Source of the DNA: Alphaproteobacteria bacterium
Lineage (GTDB): Bacteria > Pseudomonadota > Alphaproteobacteria > Rhodobacterales > Rhodobacteraceae
Direction of reading: 5' to 3'
Length of the DNA stretch: 41,860 nt
Assembly (NCBI GenBank): GCA_030432315.1
Contig: JAUIHM010000019.1
Span: 1 to 41,860, forward strand
Positions 17,579 through 25,908 of this stretch are shown here, one piece after another (the stretch's first letter is position 1; each line of letters starts with the position of its first letter). A program made the translations under genes and the position numbers. Under the pieces are notes generated by a model. That model made no database searches. It was not told the DNA's origin and saw only the letters and a program-made list of their open reading frames with translations.

Positions 17579-18865
17579 TTAGAGGGCCCGTTCTACAATG
17601 CTCTGGGAGTCTTCGATGAACTGCACCGCCGCATCTTCCGGAGCGATGTTTCCAAGTACCACGCTCTCAGAGGTCCGCATGAACGCGTCACTCACTTCGC
17701 CGGCGCCCTTCGGTGCGGGTGGCGGGAGCGGGCCGACCTTGTCCTGTATGGCATTGAAGTAGCTGACCGAAAGCGACTCAACCGGCGAGAGGTTGGGGGC
17801 AAGCGCCGCGCGGACCTTGGGGGAACACGGAATGCCGCGCTCGAGCCCGAGAATGGCGGTTGCCTCAGGGCCGTTGACCCAGTCATTCATGTAGGCAATC
17901 GCCGCTTCCGTATCGCCGGCATCGCGGCTCAGGCTCATGAACATAGACGGCTTGATGAACTGTCCGGGTGCGCCGTCGGGCTTGTGCGGTATCATCGCTG
18001 CACCGATCGGATCCGTCATCAGTGACTGGACGCCGACAAGCTGGTTCGACCAGTTGAACGACATGGCGGTTTCGCCTGTCACGAGGCCCTGCTCGTTCAT
18101 CTTCGAATTGCCGAGCGCCACGGTCTTGTGGGCGTCGACCACGAGGCCGGCGTCGCGGAGATCCGCCCAGAACTGCCAGTAGGTTGCCACATCTTCCGGA
18201 GTAGCGGTGACGTTACCCTCGGGATCGTAGAAGCCGCGACCGTTCTGCTGGATCCATGCTTCCAGCATCGTGATGTTGAGCGACATGTCGTCCGTGCCTT
18301 TGACGGCTCCGCCTGTCTTGTCGTTCACGGTCGTGATCGCCGCGATCATGTCGTCATAGGTCCAGTTGATCGGATCAAACTCGACGCCGGTTTCGTCAAA
18401 AATCCGCGTGTTGTAGGTCATGACCTGCGAGTTTGATCCGATGTTCAGCGCATAGAGCTTGCCGTCGACCATCCCGCCCTCAAGCGGACCCTTGTCAAAG
18501 TCCGAGAGGTCCAGACCGCCGCCAATAAATTCATCAAGAGGGCGGATCGCTCCGCGGCGCGCATATTCAAACAGGTAGCGGTAGTCCATCTGCACGAGGT
18601 CGGCCATATTACCGCCAGCCGTCTGGGTGGCCATCTTCGTCCAGTAGTCATTCCAGCCGATTGTTTCGCCCGACACCGCTACGTCCGGGTGTTTGGCCTG
18701 AAACAGATCGATTACCTCAAAGGTGCGGCGGTCGCGTTCCGGATTGCCCCACCAGAAGTGACGGATTCGGCGCGACTGTGCACTCGCCATGCTGCCGAAC
18801 GCCGTGGCTGCGGCAGCAGTTGCGGCCAGACGTGCCATGGCGGCGCGCCGTGTCATTGTTGTCAT
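17579..18865 (-). CDS. Sugar ABC transporter solute-binding protein (family 1)
   Basis: This 428-aa periplasmic protein has an N-terminal signal peptide MTTMTRRAAMARLAATAAAATAFGSMASA with an A-x-A cleavage site before QS. The two arginines make Tat export possible. The mature part starts IRHFWWGNPERDRRTFEVIDLFQAKHPDVAVSGE, typical for SBP_bac_1 sugar-binding proteins. ATG 18865 has GGAGG seven bases upstream; a longer open frame upstream would lose the signal peptide. It is the first gene of the operon. The aromatic residues of the binding site cannot be assigned to a specific sugar. Confidence 0.93.
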   Translation of the reverse strand: MTTMTRRAAMARLAATAAAATAFGSMASAQSRRIRHFWWGNPERDRRTFEVIDLFQAKHPDVAVSGETIGWNDYWTKMATQTAGGNMADLVQMDYRYLFEYARRGAIRPLDEFIGGGLDLSDFDKGPLEGGMVDGKLYALNIGSNSQVMTYNTRIFDETGVEFDPINWTYDDMIAAITTVNDKTGGAVKGTDDMSLNITMLEAWIQQNGRGFYDPEGNVTATPEDVATYWQFWADLRDAGLVVDAHKTVALGNSKMNEQGLVTGETAMSFNWSNQLVGVQSLMTDPIGAAMIPHKPDGAPGQFIKPSMFMSLSRDAGDTEAAIAYMNDWVNGPEATAILGLERGIPCSPKVRAALAPNLSPVESLSVSYFNAIQDKVGPLPPPAPKGAGEVSDAFMRTSESVVLGNIAPEDAAVQFIEDSQSIVERAL

Positions 18866-18905
18866 GATAGATCCTCCCATGGATGCCTGCTGGCAATGAC
18901 GCCGC

Positions 18906-18959
18906 AGGTTAGCGACAATCTGACAGTTGTCAAATAAGTTGTTGTACGTTGTATGACAA
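18906..18959 (-). promoter_or_regulatory. Promoter and FadR-type operator of the sugar operon
   Basis: On the minus strand, -35 TTGACA (18933-18928), a 16-base spacer and -10 TAACCT (18911-18906) form a plausible promoter. TTGTATGACAA at 18949-18959 fits the TTGT-N3-ACAA form found at the GntR gene. A second palindrome, TGACA-GT-TGTCA at 18921-18932, overlaps the -35. Repression by the FadR-type protein encoded at 10357 is inferred. Confidence 0.55.
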
Positions 18960-18965
18960 ATTTCG

Positions 18966-19348
18966 CGCGACGTAGAATCTTCATTTTTGACCGCAGTTTC
19001 GCAGGACAGTTTCATCCGCGGAACACCTGAAGCCGTATGCCATTTCGTCTCAAGACGGCAACATGGCGCACTGTGGCTGATTCGCCTGCAGTGGCCCTGC
19101 ACTGGCGGTTGTCCGCGGGACCGGTGCGGCGTTCTGGTCCGGGGTGGCAGTTGCCCCGGGAAAACCCGTGCAACGCGTGGCGGGACGTATCGGCGGGGCG
19201 CGGTTTCGCCGGTGACGGCGCACATCCTGGCCCGGTCCTGTTCCTCCGCGTCTGTCAAAGTGCAGATCACACCAAAACGACACAGTTCGGTCATCAGTGT
19301 GTCGCAAATCCTGACCAGGACGGGGCCAGTCCAACAGGAGCCCGACCC
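18966..19348. other. Intergenic region without recognised gene
   Basis: This is the rest of the divergent spacer between the sugar operon and the secreted phytase-like protein. Open frames cross it but have no credible start or family signature. The only clear signal is AGGAG at 19336-19340, the ribosome-binding site of the next gene. Confidence 0.5.
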
Positions 19349-21523
19349 ATGCCAATCAAGATCGCCGGATTCACTTCCGTACTCGCTCTAACCGCCGCTC
19401 TGCCGGCGGTGGCGGAGATGAATTTCAATCGGATCGCTTCGTTTGCGGTGTCCGCCAACCTCCCCGCAGGAGTGGATTTCTCCACGCCCACTTCGGCGGA
19501 AATCATCGCCGCTACGGCCGATGGCATGACACTGATCTATACTGACAGTCCGCTCGGGGCCGTCGGGTTTGTCGACATTACCGATCCTGCAGCGCCGAAG
19601 GCCGGTGGATCGCTCGCTCTCGGCGGGGAGCCGACTTCTGTGGCCGTACTCGGTGATGCAACGGTATTTGTCGGCGTGAATACGTCTGCTGACTACGTTG
19701 AGCCTTCCGGCCGTTTGGCGGCTGTATCGGTTACGGACCGCATCGAAACAGCCAGTTGTGATCTCGGCGGGCAGCCGGACAGTGTTGCGCTGGCGCCGGA
19801 CGGACGCTTTATCGCTGTTGCCATCGAAAACGAACGTGACGAGGATCTGAACGACGGAGAAATTCCACAGTTGCCCGCCGGATACGTCGCAATCGTACCG
19901 CTTGTGGATGGGGTGATGGATTGCGGTGCGATGATCCACGCGGACGTGACCGGTCTGTCGGAAATCGCCCCAGGGGATCCCGAGCCGGAATTCGTTGATG
20001 TAAACGCAAACGGCGAGATTGCCGTCACGCTGCAGGAAAACAATCACATCGTCATCCTCGGGCCGGATGGTGCGGTCCTCTCCAGTTTTAGTGCAGGTAC
20101 CGTCGATCTCGTCGGGATCGATACCGATGAGGAGGGCGCGCTCACGTTTGCATCTTCGCTGACTGGAGTTGCGCGTGAACCGGACGCGGTGAAATGGCTG
20201 AACGACGGTCAGATCGTCACGGCCAACGAGGGCGACTACCAGGGCGGTTCCCGCGGCTTTACGGTTTTCAACCGGGACGGAAGTGTCGCCTGGGACAGCG
20301 GCGTCTCGCTGGAACGGGCCATACTGGAAATTGGCCACTACCCGGAAGAACGCAGCGCAAACAAGGGCGCGGAACCGGAAGGGCTGGAATTCGGGCTCTA
20401 CGGCAATACCGGCTATTTGTTTGTGTTGGCCGAACGGGCGTCCGTCGCCGCAGTGTACCGCATGGAGGACGGGATCCCGGTGCTGCAGCAGATTTTGCCG
20501 TCAGGAATTTCGCCGGAAGGTGCCGTAGCAATTGAAGGCCGCAATCTTCTGGTGACGGCAAACGAGGTCGACCTGATCGAGGACGGCGGTGTTCGGGCGC
20601 ATGTGATGATCTATGAACTCCAGGATGCACCTGTTTCGTACCCGACGATCACCTCGGCCGGTACCGATGAACCGATTGGCTGGGGAGCCCTCTCCGGTCT
20701 TGCTGCGGATCCCGAAACTGCTGGCAGGCTCTATGCCGTCAACGACAGCTTCTATGGCATGCAGCCGACTGTGTTCGAGATCGACGCGACCTCGACACCG
20801 GCACGCATCACCCGTGCGATCCGGGTCACGCGCGATGGTGCAGCCGCCGAGGGGCTCGACCTTGAAGGTGTCGCCATCGACGGGTCGGGCGGGTTCTGGC
20901 TCGCCTCCGAAGGTCGGACCGACCGGGACATACCGCACGCCATATATCATGCGGATGCAGATGGCCGGATCACGGATACCATCGCCTTTCCCGAAGCGCT
21001 TTTGGCGGGTGAGACGCGGTATGGTGCCGAAGGCATTTCGGTCGCCGGCCCGGTTCTCTGGCTTGCCATGCAGCGGGAATGGGGCGGAGATCCGGATCAC
21101 CATGTGAAACTTATCAGCTACAACCTCGAAACCGGTGAATGGGGTGCGGTTCTCTATCCGTTGGAAATCCCGGCAAACGGCTGGGTCGGGCTGAGCGAGA
21201 TCACCGTCAGTGGTGACTATGCGTACATTGTTGAAAGGGACAATCAGATCGGCGACGCCGCTGTACTCAAAAAGCTCTACCGTGTGCCGCTTGCCGAGAT
21301 GATACCGGCGCCGATTGGTGGCACCTATCCGGTTGTGACCAAGCAGGAGGTGCGCGACTTTCTTCCCGATCTGAAGGCTGCCAACGGATACGTTGTCGAC
21401 AAGCTGGAGGGGTTTGCAATTGATGTGGCGGGGACGGCCTACGCCGTTACCGACAATGACGGGGTGGATGACAGTTCGGGCGAAACCTTTTTCATGAACC
21501 TCGGTCCGATCGAGGGGATGTAA
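19349..21523 (+). CDS. Secreted choice-of-anchor I / esterase-like phytase domain protein
   Basis: This 724-aa exported protein has a signal peptide MPIKIAGFTSVLALTAALPAVAE and an AGGAG site eight bases before ATG 19349. Residues about 24-420 look like a beta-propeller of the choice-of-anchor I type (GGEPTSVAVLGD, GQPDSVALAPDGRFIAVAIENE, VTANEGDYQGG, KGAEPEGLEFG). Residues about 430-724 resemble the esterase-like activity of phytase domain (YAVNDSFYGMQP, GLDLEGVAIDGSGGFWLASEGRTDRDIPH, KLEGFAIDVAGTAYAVTDNDG). Acidic loops such as DNDGVDDSSGE may bind calcium. It probably acts in the periplasm on phosphorylated or esterified substrates. Linkage to its neighbours is not evident; it could be part of phosphate scavenging. 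Confidence 0.85.
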   Translation: MPIKIAGFTSVLALTAALPAVAEMNFNRIASFAVSANLPAGVDFSTPTSAEIIAATADGMTLIYTDSPLGAVGFVDITDPAAPKAGGSLALGGEPTSVAVLGDATVFVGVNTSADYVEPSGRLAAVSVTDRIETASCDLGGQPDSVALAPDGRFIAVAIENERDEDLNDGEIPQLPAGYVAIVPLVDGVMDCGAMIHADVTGLSEIAPGDPEPEFVDVNANGEIAVTLQENNHIVILGPDGAVLSSFSAGTVDLVGIDTDEEGALTFASSLTGVAREPDAVKWLNDGQIVTANEGDYQGGSRGFTVFNRDGSVAWDSGVSLERAILEIGHYPEERSANKGAEPEGLEFGLYGNTGYLFVLAERASVAAVYRMEDGIPVLQQILPSGISPEGAVAIEGRNLLVTANEVDLIEDGGVRAHVMIYELQDAPVSYPTITSAGTDEPIGWGALSGLAADPETAGRLYAVNDSFYGMQPTVFEIDATSTPARITRAIRVTRDGAAAEGLDLEGVAIDGSGGFWLASEGRTDRDIPHAIYHADADGRITDTIAFPEALLAGETRYGAEGISVAGPVLWLAMQREWGGDPDHHVKLISYNLETGEWGAVLYPLEIPANGWVGLSEITVSGDYAYIVERDNQIGDAAVLKKLYRVPLAEMIPAPIGGTYPVVTKQEVRDFLPDLKAANGYVVDKLEGFAIDVAGTAYAVTDNDGVDDSSGETFFMNLGPIEGM

Positions 21524-21576
21524 CCCCCCCCTCAATGCCAGGCGTTTCCCCGCCGGCACCGGACTCCGGAACGAAG

Positions 21577-21602
21577 GCCGCAGATCGGAAACGATCTGCG
21601 GC
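21577..21602 (+). terminator. Hairpin after the phytase-like gene, possible terminator
   Basis: GCCGCAGATCG and CGATCTGCGGC form a perfect 11-bp stem with a GAAA tetraloop, 54 bases after the stop codon. The following sequence is AATTGACG without a T-run, so termination would be weak or of another kind. Confidence 0.45.
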
Positions 21603-21723
21603 AATTGACGTTTCCGGCATCCAGGCAGCATTTTTCGGCGAGACAAAACGCCGACACGGCGACGCTTCTCCGGTCAGAACGGCGTCGTGATGCCGTGAAT
21701 ACATGCCGGGAAGTGTGCCAACC

Positions 21724-21810
21724 TAATACCAATTCAGGAGACTTGTGCTCAAGTGTTCGAAATTTCGACTGCAACAGGAATTGTTGTGCAGTTTGGTATT
21801 TGTTTGGTAT
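21724..21810 (+). promoter_or_regulatory. Candidate operator half-sites for the amino-sugar regulator
   Basis: TTTGGTAT occurs twice at 21792-21799 and 21803-21810, exactly 11 bases (one helical turn) apart, and the inverse AATACCAA lies at 21725-21732. All are upstream of the regulator ribosome-binding site. HutC-family GntR proteins of amino-sugar operons commonly bind TGGTAT-containing sites, so these are candidates for autoregulation. Confidence 0.5.
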
Positions 21811-21832
21811 GGTGGCGTCGGAGGCTCCTGCT

Positions 21833-22594
21833 ATGATTTCAAAGGAACAGATTGCCGCAGCGAAAGGTCCGCTCTACTTGCGGCTCAAGGCGGCAATCGT
21901 TGATGCCGTCATGCAGGGAAGTGTCGGTCCGGGAGAAGTTCTCCCGTCGGAGCGGGAACTTGCTATCCAGACCGGAATGAGTCGGGTGACGGTGCGCAAG
22001 GCCGTGCAGGAACTGGTCGAATCCGGCCATCTGGTGCAGAGGCGGGGTTCCGGCACGTTTGTGGCGCACAGGGTTGAAAAGGTTGAGCAGGCGCTTTCCA
22101 TGCTCACTTCCTTTTCCGAAGACATGGCGCGACGCGGGAAAACCGTGCGTTCGATCTGGCTGAACCGTACCGTCGATGCACCTTCGCCCCGGGAGACCAT
22201 GGCGCTGGGTCTTTCAGCGGTCGATCAGGTGGTTCGTCTGGAGCGTGTGCGGGTGGCCGACGGGGTGCCGCTCGCCATTGAGTGTGCCTCTCTTGCAGCG
22301 ACGCTGATGCCGAATCCCATGCTCGTCCAGCATTCGCTCTACGCGGTTCTGTCCGAACTCGGTCTGCGCCCGGAACGCGCAGTACAGAAGCTTTCGGCAG
22401 ACAATATTTCCGCATCGGAAGCGGAACTGCTGGGCGTGCCCGCGGGAATGGCCGGGTTGCGGATCGAGCGGGTCTCGTATTTGCCTTCGGGACGGGCCGT
22501 GGAGTTCACGCAGACCCTATACCGGGGGGATGCCTATGATTTTGCAGTTGAACTGCGCATGCCGGCCAAACAGGAAAAGGTTCAGGTTCGATGA
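21833..22594 (+). CDS. GntR-family regulator, HutC subfamily (NagR/NagQ-like)
   Basis: This 253-aa protein has a winged helix at about 12-80 (PLYLRLKAAIVDAVMQG, PSERELAIQTGMSRVTVRKAVQEL, LVQRRGSGTFVA) and a UTRA effector domain at about 95-245, ending with VEFTQTLYRGDAYDF. HutC-type regulators of nag operons sense amino-sugar phosphates. ATG 21833 is chosen over ATG 21809 because GGAGG lies 8 bases upstream of the former and the latter sits inside the putative operator. The stop overlaps the deaminase start by four bases, so it is the first gene of the operon it probably controls. Confidence 0.9.
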   Translation: MISKEQIAAAKGPLYLRLKAAIVDAVMQGSVGPGEVLPSERELAIQTGMSRVTVRKAVQELVESGHLVQRRGSGTFVAHRVEKVEQALSMLTSFSEDMARRGKTVRSIWLNRTVDAPSPRETMALGLSAVDQVVRLERVRVADGVPLAIECASLAATLMPNPMLVQHSLYAVLSELGLRPERAVQKLSADNISASEAELLGVPAGMAGLRIERVSYLPSGRAVEFTQTLYRGDAYDFAVELRMPAKQEKVQVR

Positions 22595-23622
22595 GTGACG
22601 AAACACACATGCGGGCGGAGATCTCGCAGATTCCGCAAATAACCACTCACTTTCTGTCGGAATCGGCTCAGGCGGTGGCTGAGGCGGCTCAGGCGTTGCG
22701 CGGGCGGAACCCAGGGCTGGTTGTGACCGTTGCGCGCGGATCGTCCGATCATGCGGCGACCTACCTGAAATATGCCATTGAACTGATTTCGGGTACGCCC
22801 GTGGCGTCGGTCGGTCCGTCGATTGCCTCGATTTACCGCCGGCAGCTCAGGCTGGACGGGGCGGCGTGCTTCGGCATTTCCCAGTCGGGACAGAGTCCGG
22901 ATATCGTCGAGATGATGCGCAGTGCCAGGCAGGGTGGCGCGCTGACGGTCGCAGTCACGAATTATGGAGATTCTCCGATGGCTTCCGCGTGCCATCACGC
23001 GCTGCCGCTGGAGGCGGGGGTCGAACGCAGTGTGGCCGCGACAAAGACATTTGTCATATCCGTCGTCGCGGGGCTTGCGCTTCTTGCCGAATGGCAGGAG
23101 GACGATGGTCTGCGGGACGCGGTCAGGGCGCTGCCGGAACAGTTTGCCCTGGCCCTGAACTGCGACTGGTCGCCGCTGTCGGACCGGCTGGCCGACGCTT
23201 CGGCGCTCTACGTTCTGGGGCGAGGTCCGGGGTTTGCCATTTCGAGCGAAGCGGCGCTCAAGTTCAAGGAAACATGTGGAATTCACGCCGAGAGCTACAG
23301 CGCGGCTGAGGTTTTGCATGGGCCGGCGGCGATCGTGCGGGCGCATTTCCCGGTGCTCGCGCTGGGGGTCGAGGATGCGGCGCTGCCGCAGATCGTGGCA
23401 ACGGCGGAACGGCTTGCCAGCCAGGGCGCGGACGTGTTTCTGACCGGAGACGGGGCGGCGGCGCCGGTGACGGCGCTGGAGTCGGTGCAGGGTGTGCATC
23501 CGCTGACGGCGCCGCTGGTTCAGGCGGTTTCGTTCTACATGTTCGTCGAGGCGCTTGCGCGGCGGCGCGGGCTGAATCCGGATGAACCGCCACATCTGCG
23601 CAAAGTTACGGAAACCGTATGA
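22591..23622 (+). CDS. SIS-domain glucosamine-6-phosphate deaminase (NagB-II type)
   Basis: This 343-aa protein has two SIS domains. The first includes VVTVARGSSDHAATYLKYAIE and CFGISQSGQSPDIVEMMRSAR; the second includes YVLGRGPGFAISSEAALKFKETCGIHAESYSAAEVLHGP. This is the isomerase half of GlmS without the glutaminase part, typical for NagB-II enzymes that convert glucosamine-6-phosphate to fructose-6-phosphate and ammonia. AgaS-like galactosamine specificity cannot be excluded. It overlaps the regulator before it and nagA after it by four bases each. Confidence 0.9.
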   Translation: MSDETHMRAEISQIPQITTHFLSESAQAVAEAAQALRGRNPGLVVTVARGSSDHAATYLKYAIELISGTPVASVGPSIASIYRRQLRLDGAACFGISQSGQSPDIVEMMRSARQGGALTVAVTNYGDSPMASACHHALPLEAGVERSVAATKTFVISVVAGLALLAEWQEDDGLRDAVRALPEQFALALNCDWSPLSDRLADASALYVLGRGPGFAISSEAALKFKETCGIHAESYSAAEVLHGPAAIVRAHFPVLALGVEDAALPQIVATAERLASQGADVFLTGDGAAAPVTALESVQGVHPLTAPLVQAVSFYMFVEALARRRGLNPDEPPHLRKVTETV

Positions 23623-24764
23623 ACCGCAGCGTCCTTTCCGGATCGGTGATTTTTGACGGCCACCGGCTGCTTGCCGGCGCGACCATGGAAATCGTGGACG
23701 GAAAGGTATCTGAAATTTTTCATTCAGGGCAATGGGATGGTGGGCTTTCCTTACCTGAAGGCGGAATTGTCGTACCCGGATTCGTTGATCTGCAGGTCAA
23801 CGGTGGTGGCGGTGTTCTGTTCAATGACCGGCCGGAGGTCGCGGGGATTCGGGCGATTTGCGACAGTCATGCGCGGCTTGGAAGCCTCGGTATTCTGCCG
23901 ACGCTGATTACCGACCGGCCGGAGGTGGTAAGCGCGGCGGTGGTGGCGGGTGTGGAGGCGGCGCGGCAGGGGGTGGACGGGTTCCTCGGACTGCATCTGG
24001 AAGGGCCGCATCTGGATGTGCGGCGTAAGGGTGCGCATGATCCGGCGCTGATCCGGACGATGACAGAGGAGGATTGCGAGGCATTGTGTGTTGCGGCGCA
24101 GCAGCTTCCTTTCCTGATGGTTACTCTTGCGCCCGAGAGTGTAACAATTGAACAAATAAATATACTTACGTCTCACAACGTATGCGTGAGCCTGGGTCAC
24201 AGCGACTGCAGATTTCCGGAGGCCGGAGCGGCGATTGCTGCGGGTGCGAGGTGTGTCACCCATCTGTTTAATGCCATGTCGCCGCTGTCGCACCGCGATC
24301 CGGGGCTGGTCGGTGCGGCACTCGACAGTGCGGGTGTGCATGTGGGGCTGATTGCGGATGGCATCCACGTCGCGCCGGAGGTGTTGCGGGTGGCTCTGGC
24401 GGCAAAACGGGCGCCGGATGAGGTGTTTCTGGTCAGTGACGCCATGTCGGTCGCCGGAACGGAGATGGCCGGATTTGAACTGAATGGACGCCATATCCTG
24501 AGGTCGAACGGCCGCCTGACCCTGGATGACGGTACGCTCGCCGGTGCGGATGTGGATATGGCAACCTCGATCCGGGTGCTGGTCAACGAGGTCGGAGTGC
24601 CGCTCGACAGGGCGCTGGCGATGGCGACGCGGATACCGGCGGCCTGTCTCGGCAAGGCGGAGGAGTTGGGTGTTCTGCGGCCTGGACTGGCGGCGGATTT
24701 CGTCGTTCTGGGGCCGGATCTGGTGCTGCGCGAGGTCTGGCGCGGCGGGGTTCGGCTGGTCTGA
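23619..24764 (+). CDS. nagA: N-acetylglucosamine-6-phosphate deacetylase
   Basis: This 381-aa amidohydrolase removes the acetyl group from GlcNAc-6-phosphate, feeding the preceding deaminase. Conserved blocks: GFVDLQVNGGGGVLFND, GLHLEGPHLD, VSLGHSDC, THLFNAMSPLSHRDPG, LIADGIHVAPE and VSDAMSVAGT (the catalytic Asp). Length is normal. ATG 23619 overlaps the preceding stop. The centre (about 24140-24185) is locally A+T-rich and uses the rare isoleucine codon ATA twice. No amino-sugar kinase or transporter is beside it. Confidence 0.93.
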   Translation: MNRSVLSGSVIFDGHRLLAGATMEIVDGKVSEIFHSGQWDGGLSLPEGGIVVPGFVDLQVNGGGGVLFNDRPEVAGIRAICDSHARLGSLGILPTLITDRPEVVSAAVVAGVEAARQGVDGFLGLHLEGPHLDVRRKGAHDPALIRTMTEEDCEALCVAAQQLPFLMVTLAPESVTIEQINILTSHNVCVSLGHSDCRFPEAGAAIAAGARCVTHLFNAMSPLSHRDPGLVGAALDSAGVHVGLIADGIHVAPEVLRVALAAKRAPDEVFLVSDAMSVAGTEMAGFELNGRHILRSNGRLTLDDGTLAGADVDMATSIRVLVNEVGVPLDRALAMATRIPAACLGKAEELGVLRPGLAADFVVLGPDLVLREVWRGGVRLV

Positions 24765-24803
24765 GGCCTGCGTTAACCTGGGAAAAATGCCGCGGCGGGC
24801 GGA

Positions 24804-24840
24804 TACCCTTTCCGTACCCTTTCGGTACCCTACCGATACC
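24804..24840. repeat. Tandem 11-bp repeat, three units plus a partial
   Basis: The units are TACCCTTTCCG, TACCCTTTCGG and TACCCTACCGA, then TACC. They lie in the 180-base gap between nagA and the acetyltransferase gene. The 11-base period equals one helical turn, as in iterated protein-binding sites. Function unknown. Confidence 0.7.
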
Positions 24841-24944
24841 GACAGATTCGCCTCGGGACAAAGGTTAACGGCGGGAGTTTGGTGCCGTTCGGGCAGGCCG
24901 GTGGATGGTGCCGGATGGCTCCAGCAAAGGGGGAGGGCGCTTCG

Positions 24945-25421
24945 ATGACGGACAGGGGCGACGGGAGAGCGGTGCATCTGCGCGCGGTGACCCCGGCGGA
25001 CAGGCCGCAGGTCGCGGACTGGCTGGCGGATTTCCTGCGCGGCCTTTCGGCATATGGGCGGGTCGACATGCCATATGCGCATTTCGACGCCTACTGGTGC
25101 GAGCCCGACCGGCGCTGGATCTGGCTTTTGTGCGATCCGGACGGCGTAGCGGGGTTCTGTTTCGTCCGAAAGCCGGAGGAAGCGGATGCCGATTTTGAGT
25201 TTTCGGAATTCTGCGTGCTGCCGGATTGCCGGCGGCGGGGGATCGGTGCTGCCGTGGTGCCGCAGATCCTTGAGCTTCATCCGGGGCGCTGGCGGCTGCG
25301 GGTGATGCGGCGCAATGGCCCGGCACTGGGCTTCTGGTCGCGGGTCCTCATGCGCCCGCCGGTGCGGGATCTGGCAAGAACGGAGGATGCCGAGTCCCTG
25401 TGGTACCGGTTCTCGGTCTGA
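24945..25421 (+). CDS. GNAT-family N-acetyltransferase
   Basis: This 158-aa protein has the GNAT core: FEFSEFCVLPDCRRRGIGAAVVPQIL at about 86-111 includes the acetyl-CoA-binding motif RRRGIG, followed by GRWRLRVMRRNGPALGFWSRVL. The amino end VHLRAVTPADRPQVADWLADFL is typical. ATG 24945 is selected because GGGAGG lies 8 bases before it. The acceptor substrate is not predictable. It is separated from nagA by 180 bases and is probably transcribed independently. Confidence 0.85.
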   Translation: MTDRGDGRAVHLRAVTPADRPQVADWLADFLRGLSAYGRVDMPYAHFDAYWCEPDRRWIWLLCDPDGVAGFCFVRKPEEADADFEFSEFCVLPDCRRRGIGAAVVPQILELHPGRWRLRVMRRNGPALGFWSRVLMRPPVRDLARTEDAESLWYRFSV

Positions 25422-25580
25422 CACCGGGTGCCGTCCGCCGGTTCCGGTACCTGGCAGCAGAAAAGATCGCGCAGTGTTCCGTCTCTGTGAAGCGTCTCAC
25501 AGACCGGTGGGGCGACAACGTGGCAAAACCCCCTCAGAGGCCGGCATGGAGCGGGCCAGGTTAGCCGGGGGAGGCATGAC

Positions 25581-25778
25581 ATGACCACGACACATGAGGG
25601 CGGGATACTGGACGTTTTCCGCGATTTCGACACCGAGGCCGAGGACTTCGAATACGAAGGCGACGATGAGGATGAACCCCGCCCGATTGCGGCGAGCGAC
25701 ATCAACGAACTCGGGATCTGGGGTGTTGACCAGGACCTGGTGAGTTTCCGCAGGACGCTCAAAGAGTCCTGGAACTGA
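25581..25778 (+). CDS. Small acidic protein of unknown function (65 aa)
   Basis: ATG 25581 follows GGAGG at a good distance, which supports real translation. The protein is strongly acidic between residues 10 and 34 (DVFRDFDTEAEDFEYEGDDEDE), followed by ASDINELGIWGVDQDLVSF and a lysine-containing end. No membrane segment or known motif is seen. A DNA-mimic or charged regulator role would be speculation. Confidence 0.55.
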   Translation: MTTTHEGGILDVFRDFDTEAEDFEYEGDDEDEPRPIAASDINELGIWGVDQDLVSFRRTLKESWN

Positions 25779-25842
25779 CGCAGGGCCGGGTTTTGTAAAG
25801 TTTGCAGTTCAGGGTTTGTTGTAAGCGGTGACCGTGAGTCGA

Positions 25843-25877
25843 CCCGGCGGCGTCTTCCTTGCGGGGGCGCCGCCGGG
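25843..25877. terminator. Hairpin between convergent genes, possible bidirectional terminator
   Basis: CCCGGCGGCG and CGCCGCCGGG form a 10-bp stem with a 15-base loop, between the small acidic gene and the end of the tetronate operon. No long T-run follows on either strand. Confidence 0.4.
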
Positions 25878-25908
25878 GCGTTTGGGGCGCCTGGGAATCA
25901 GGCCCTGC

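Noticed and set aside
23751-25424. 557-codon open frame on the minus strand
   Set aside because: It is antisense to nagA and the GNAT gene; both of these carry conserved catalytic motifs on the plus strand.
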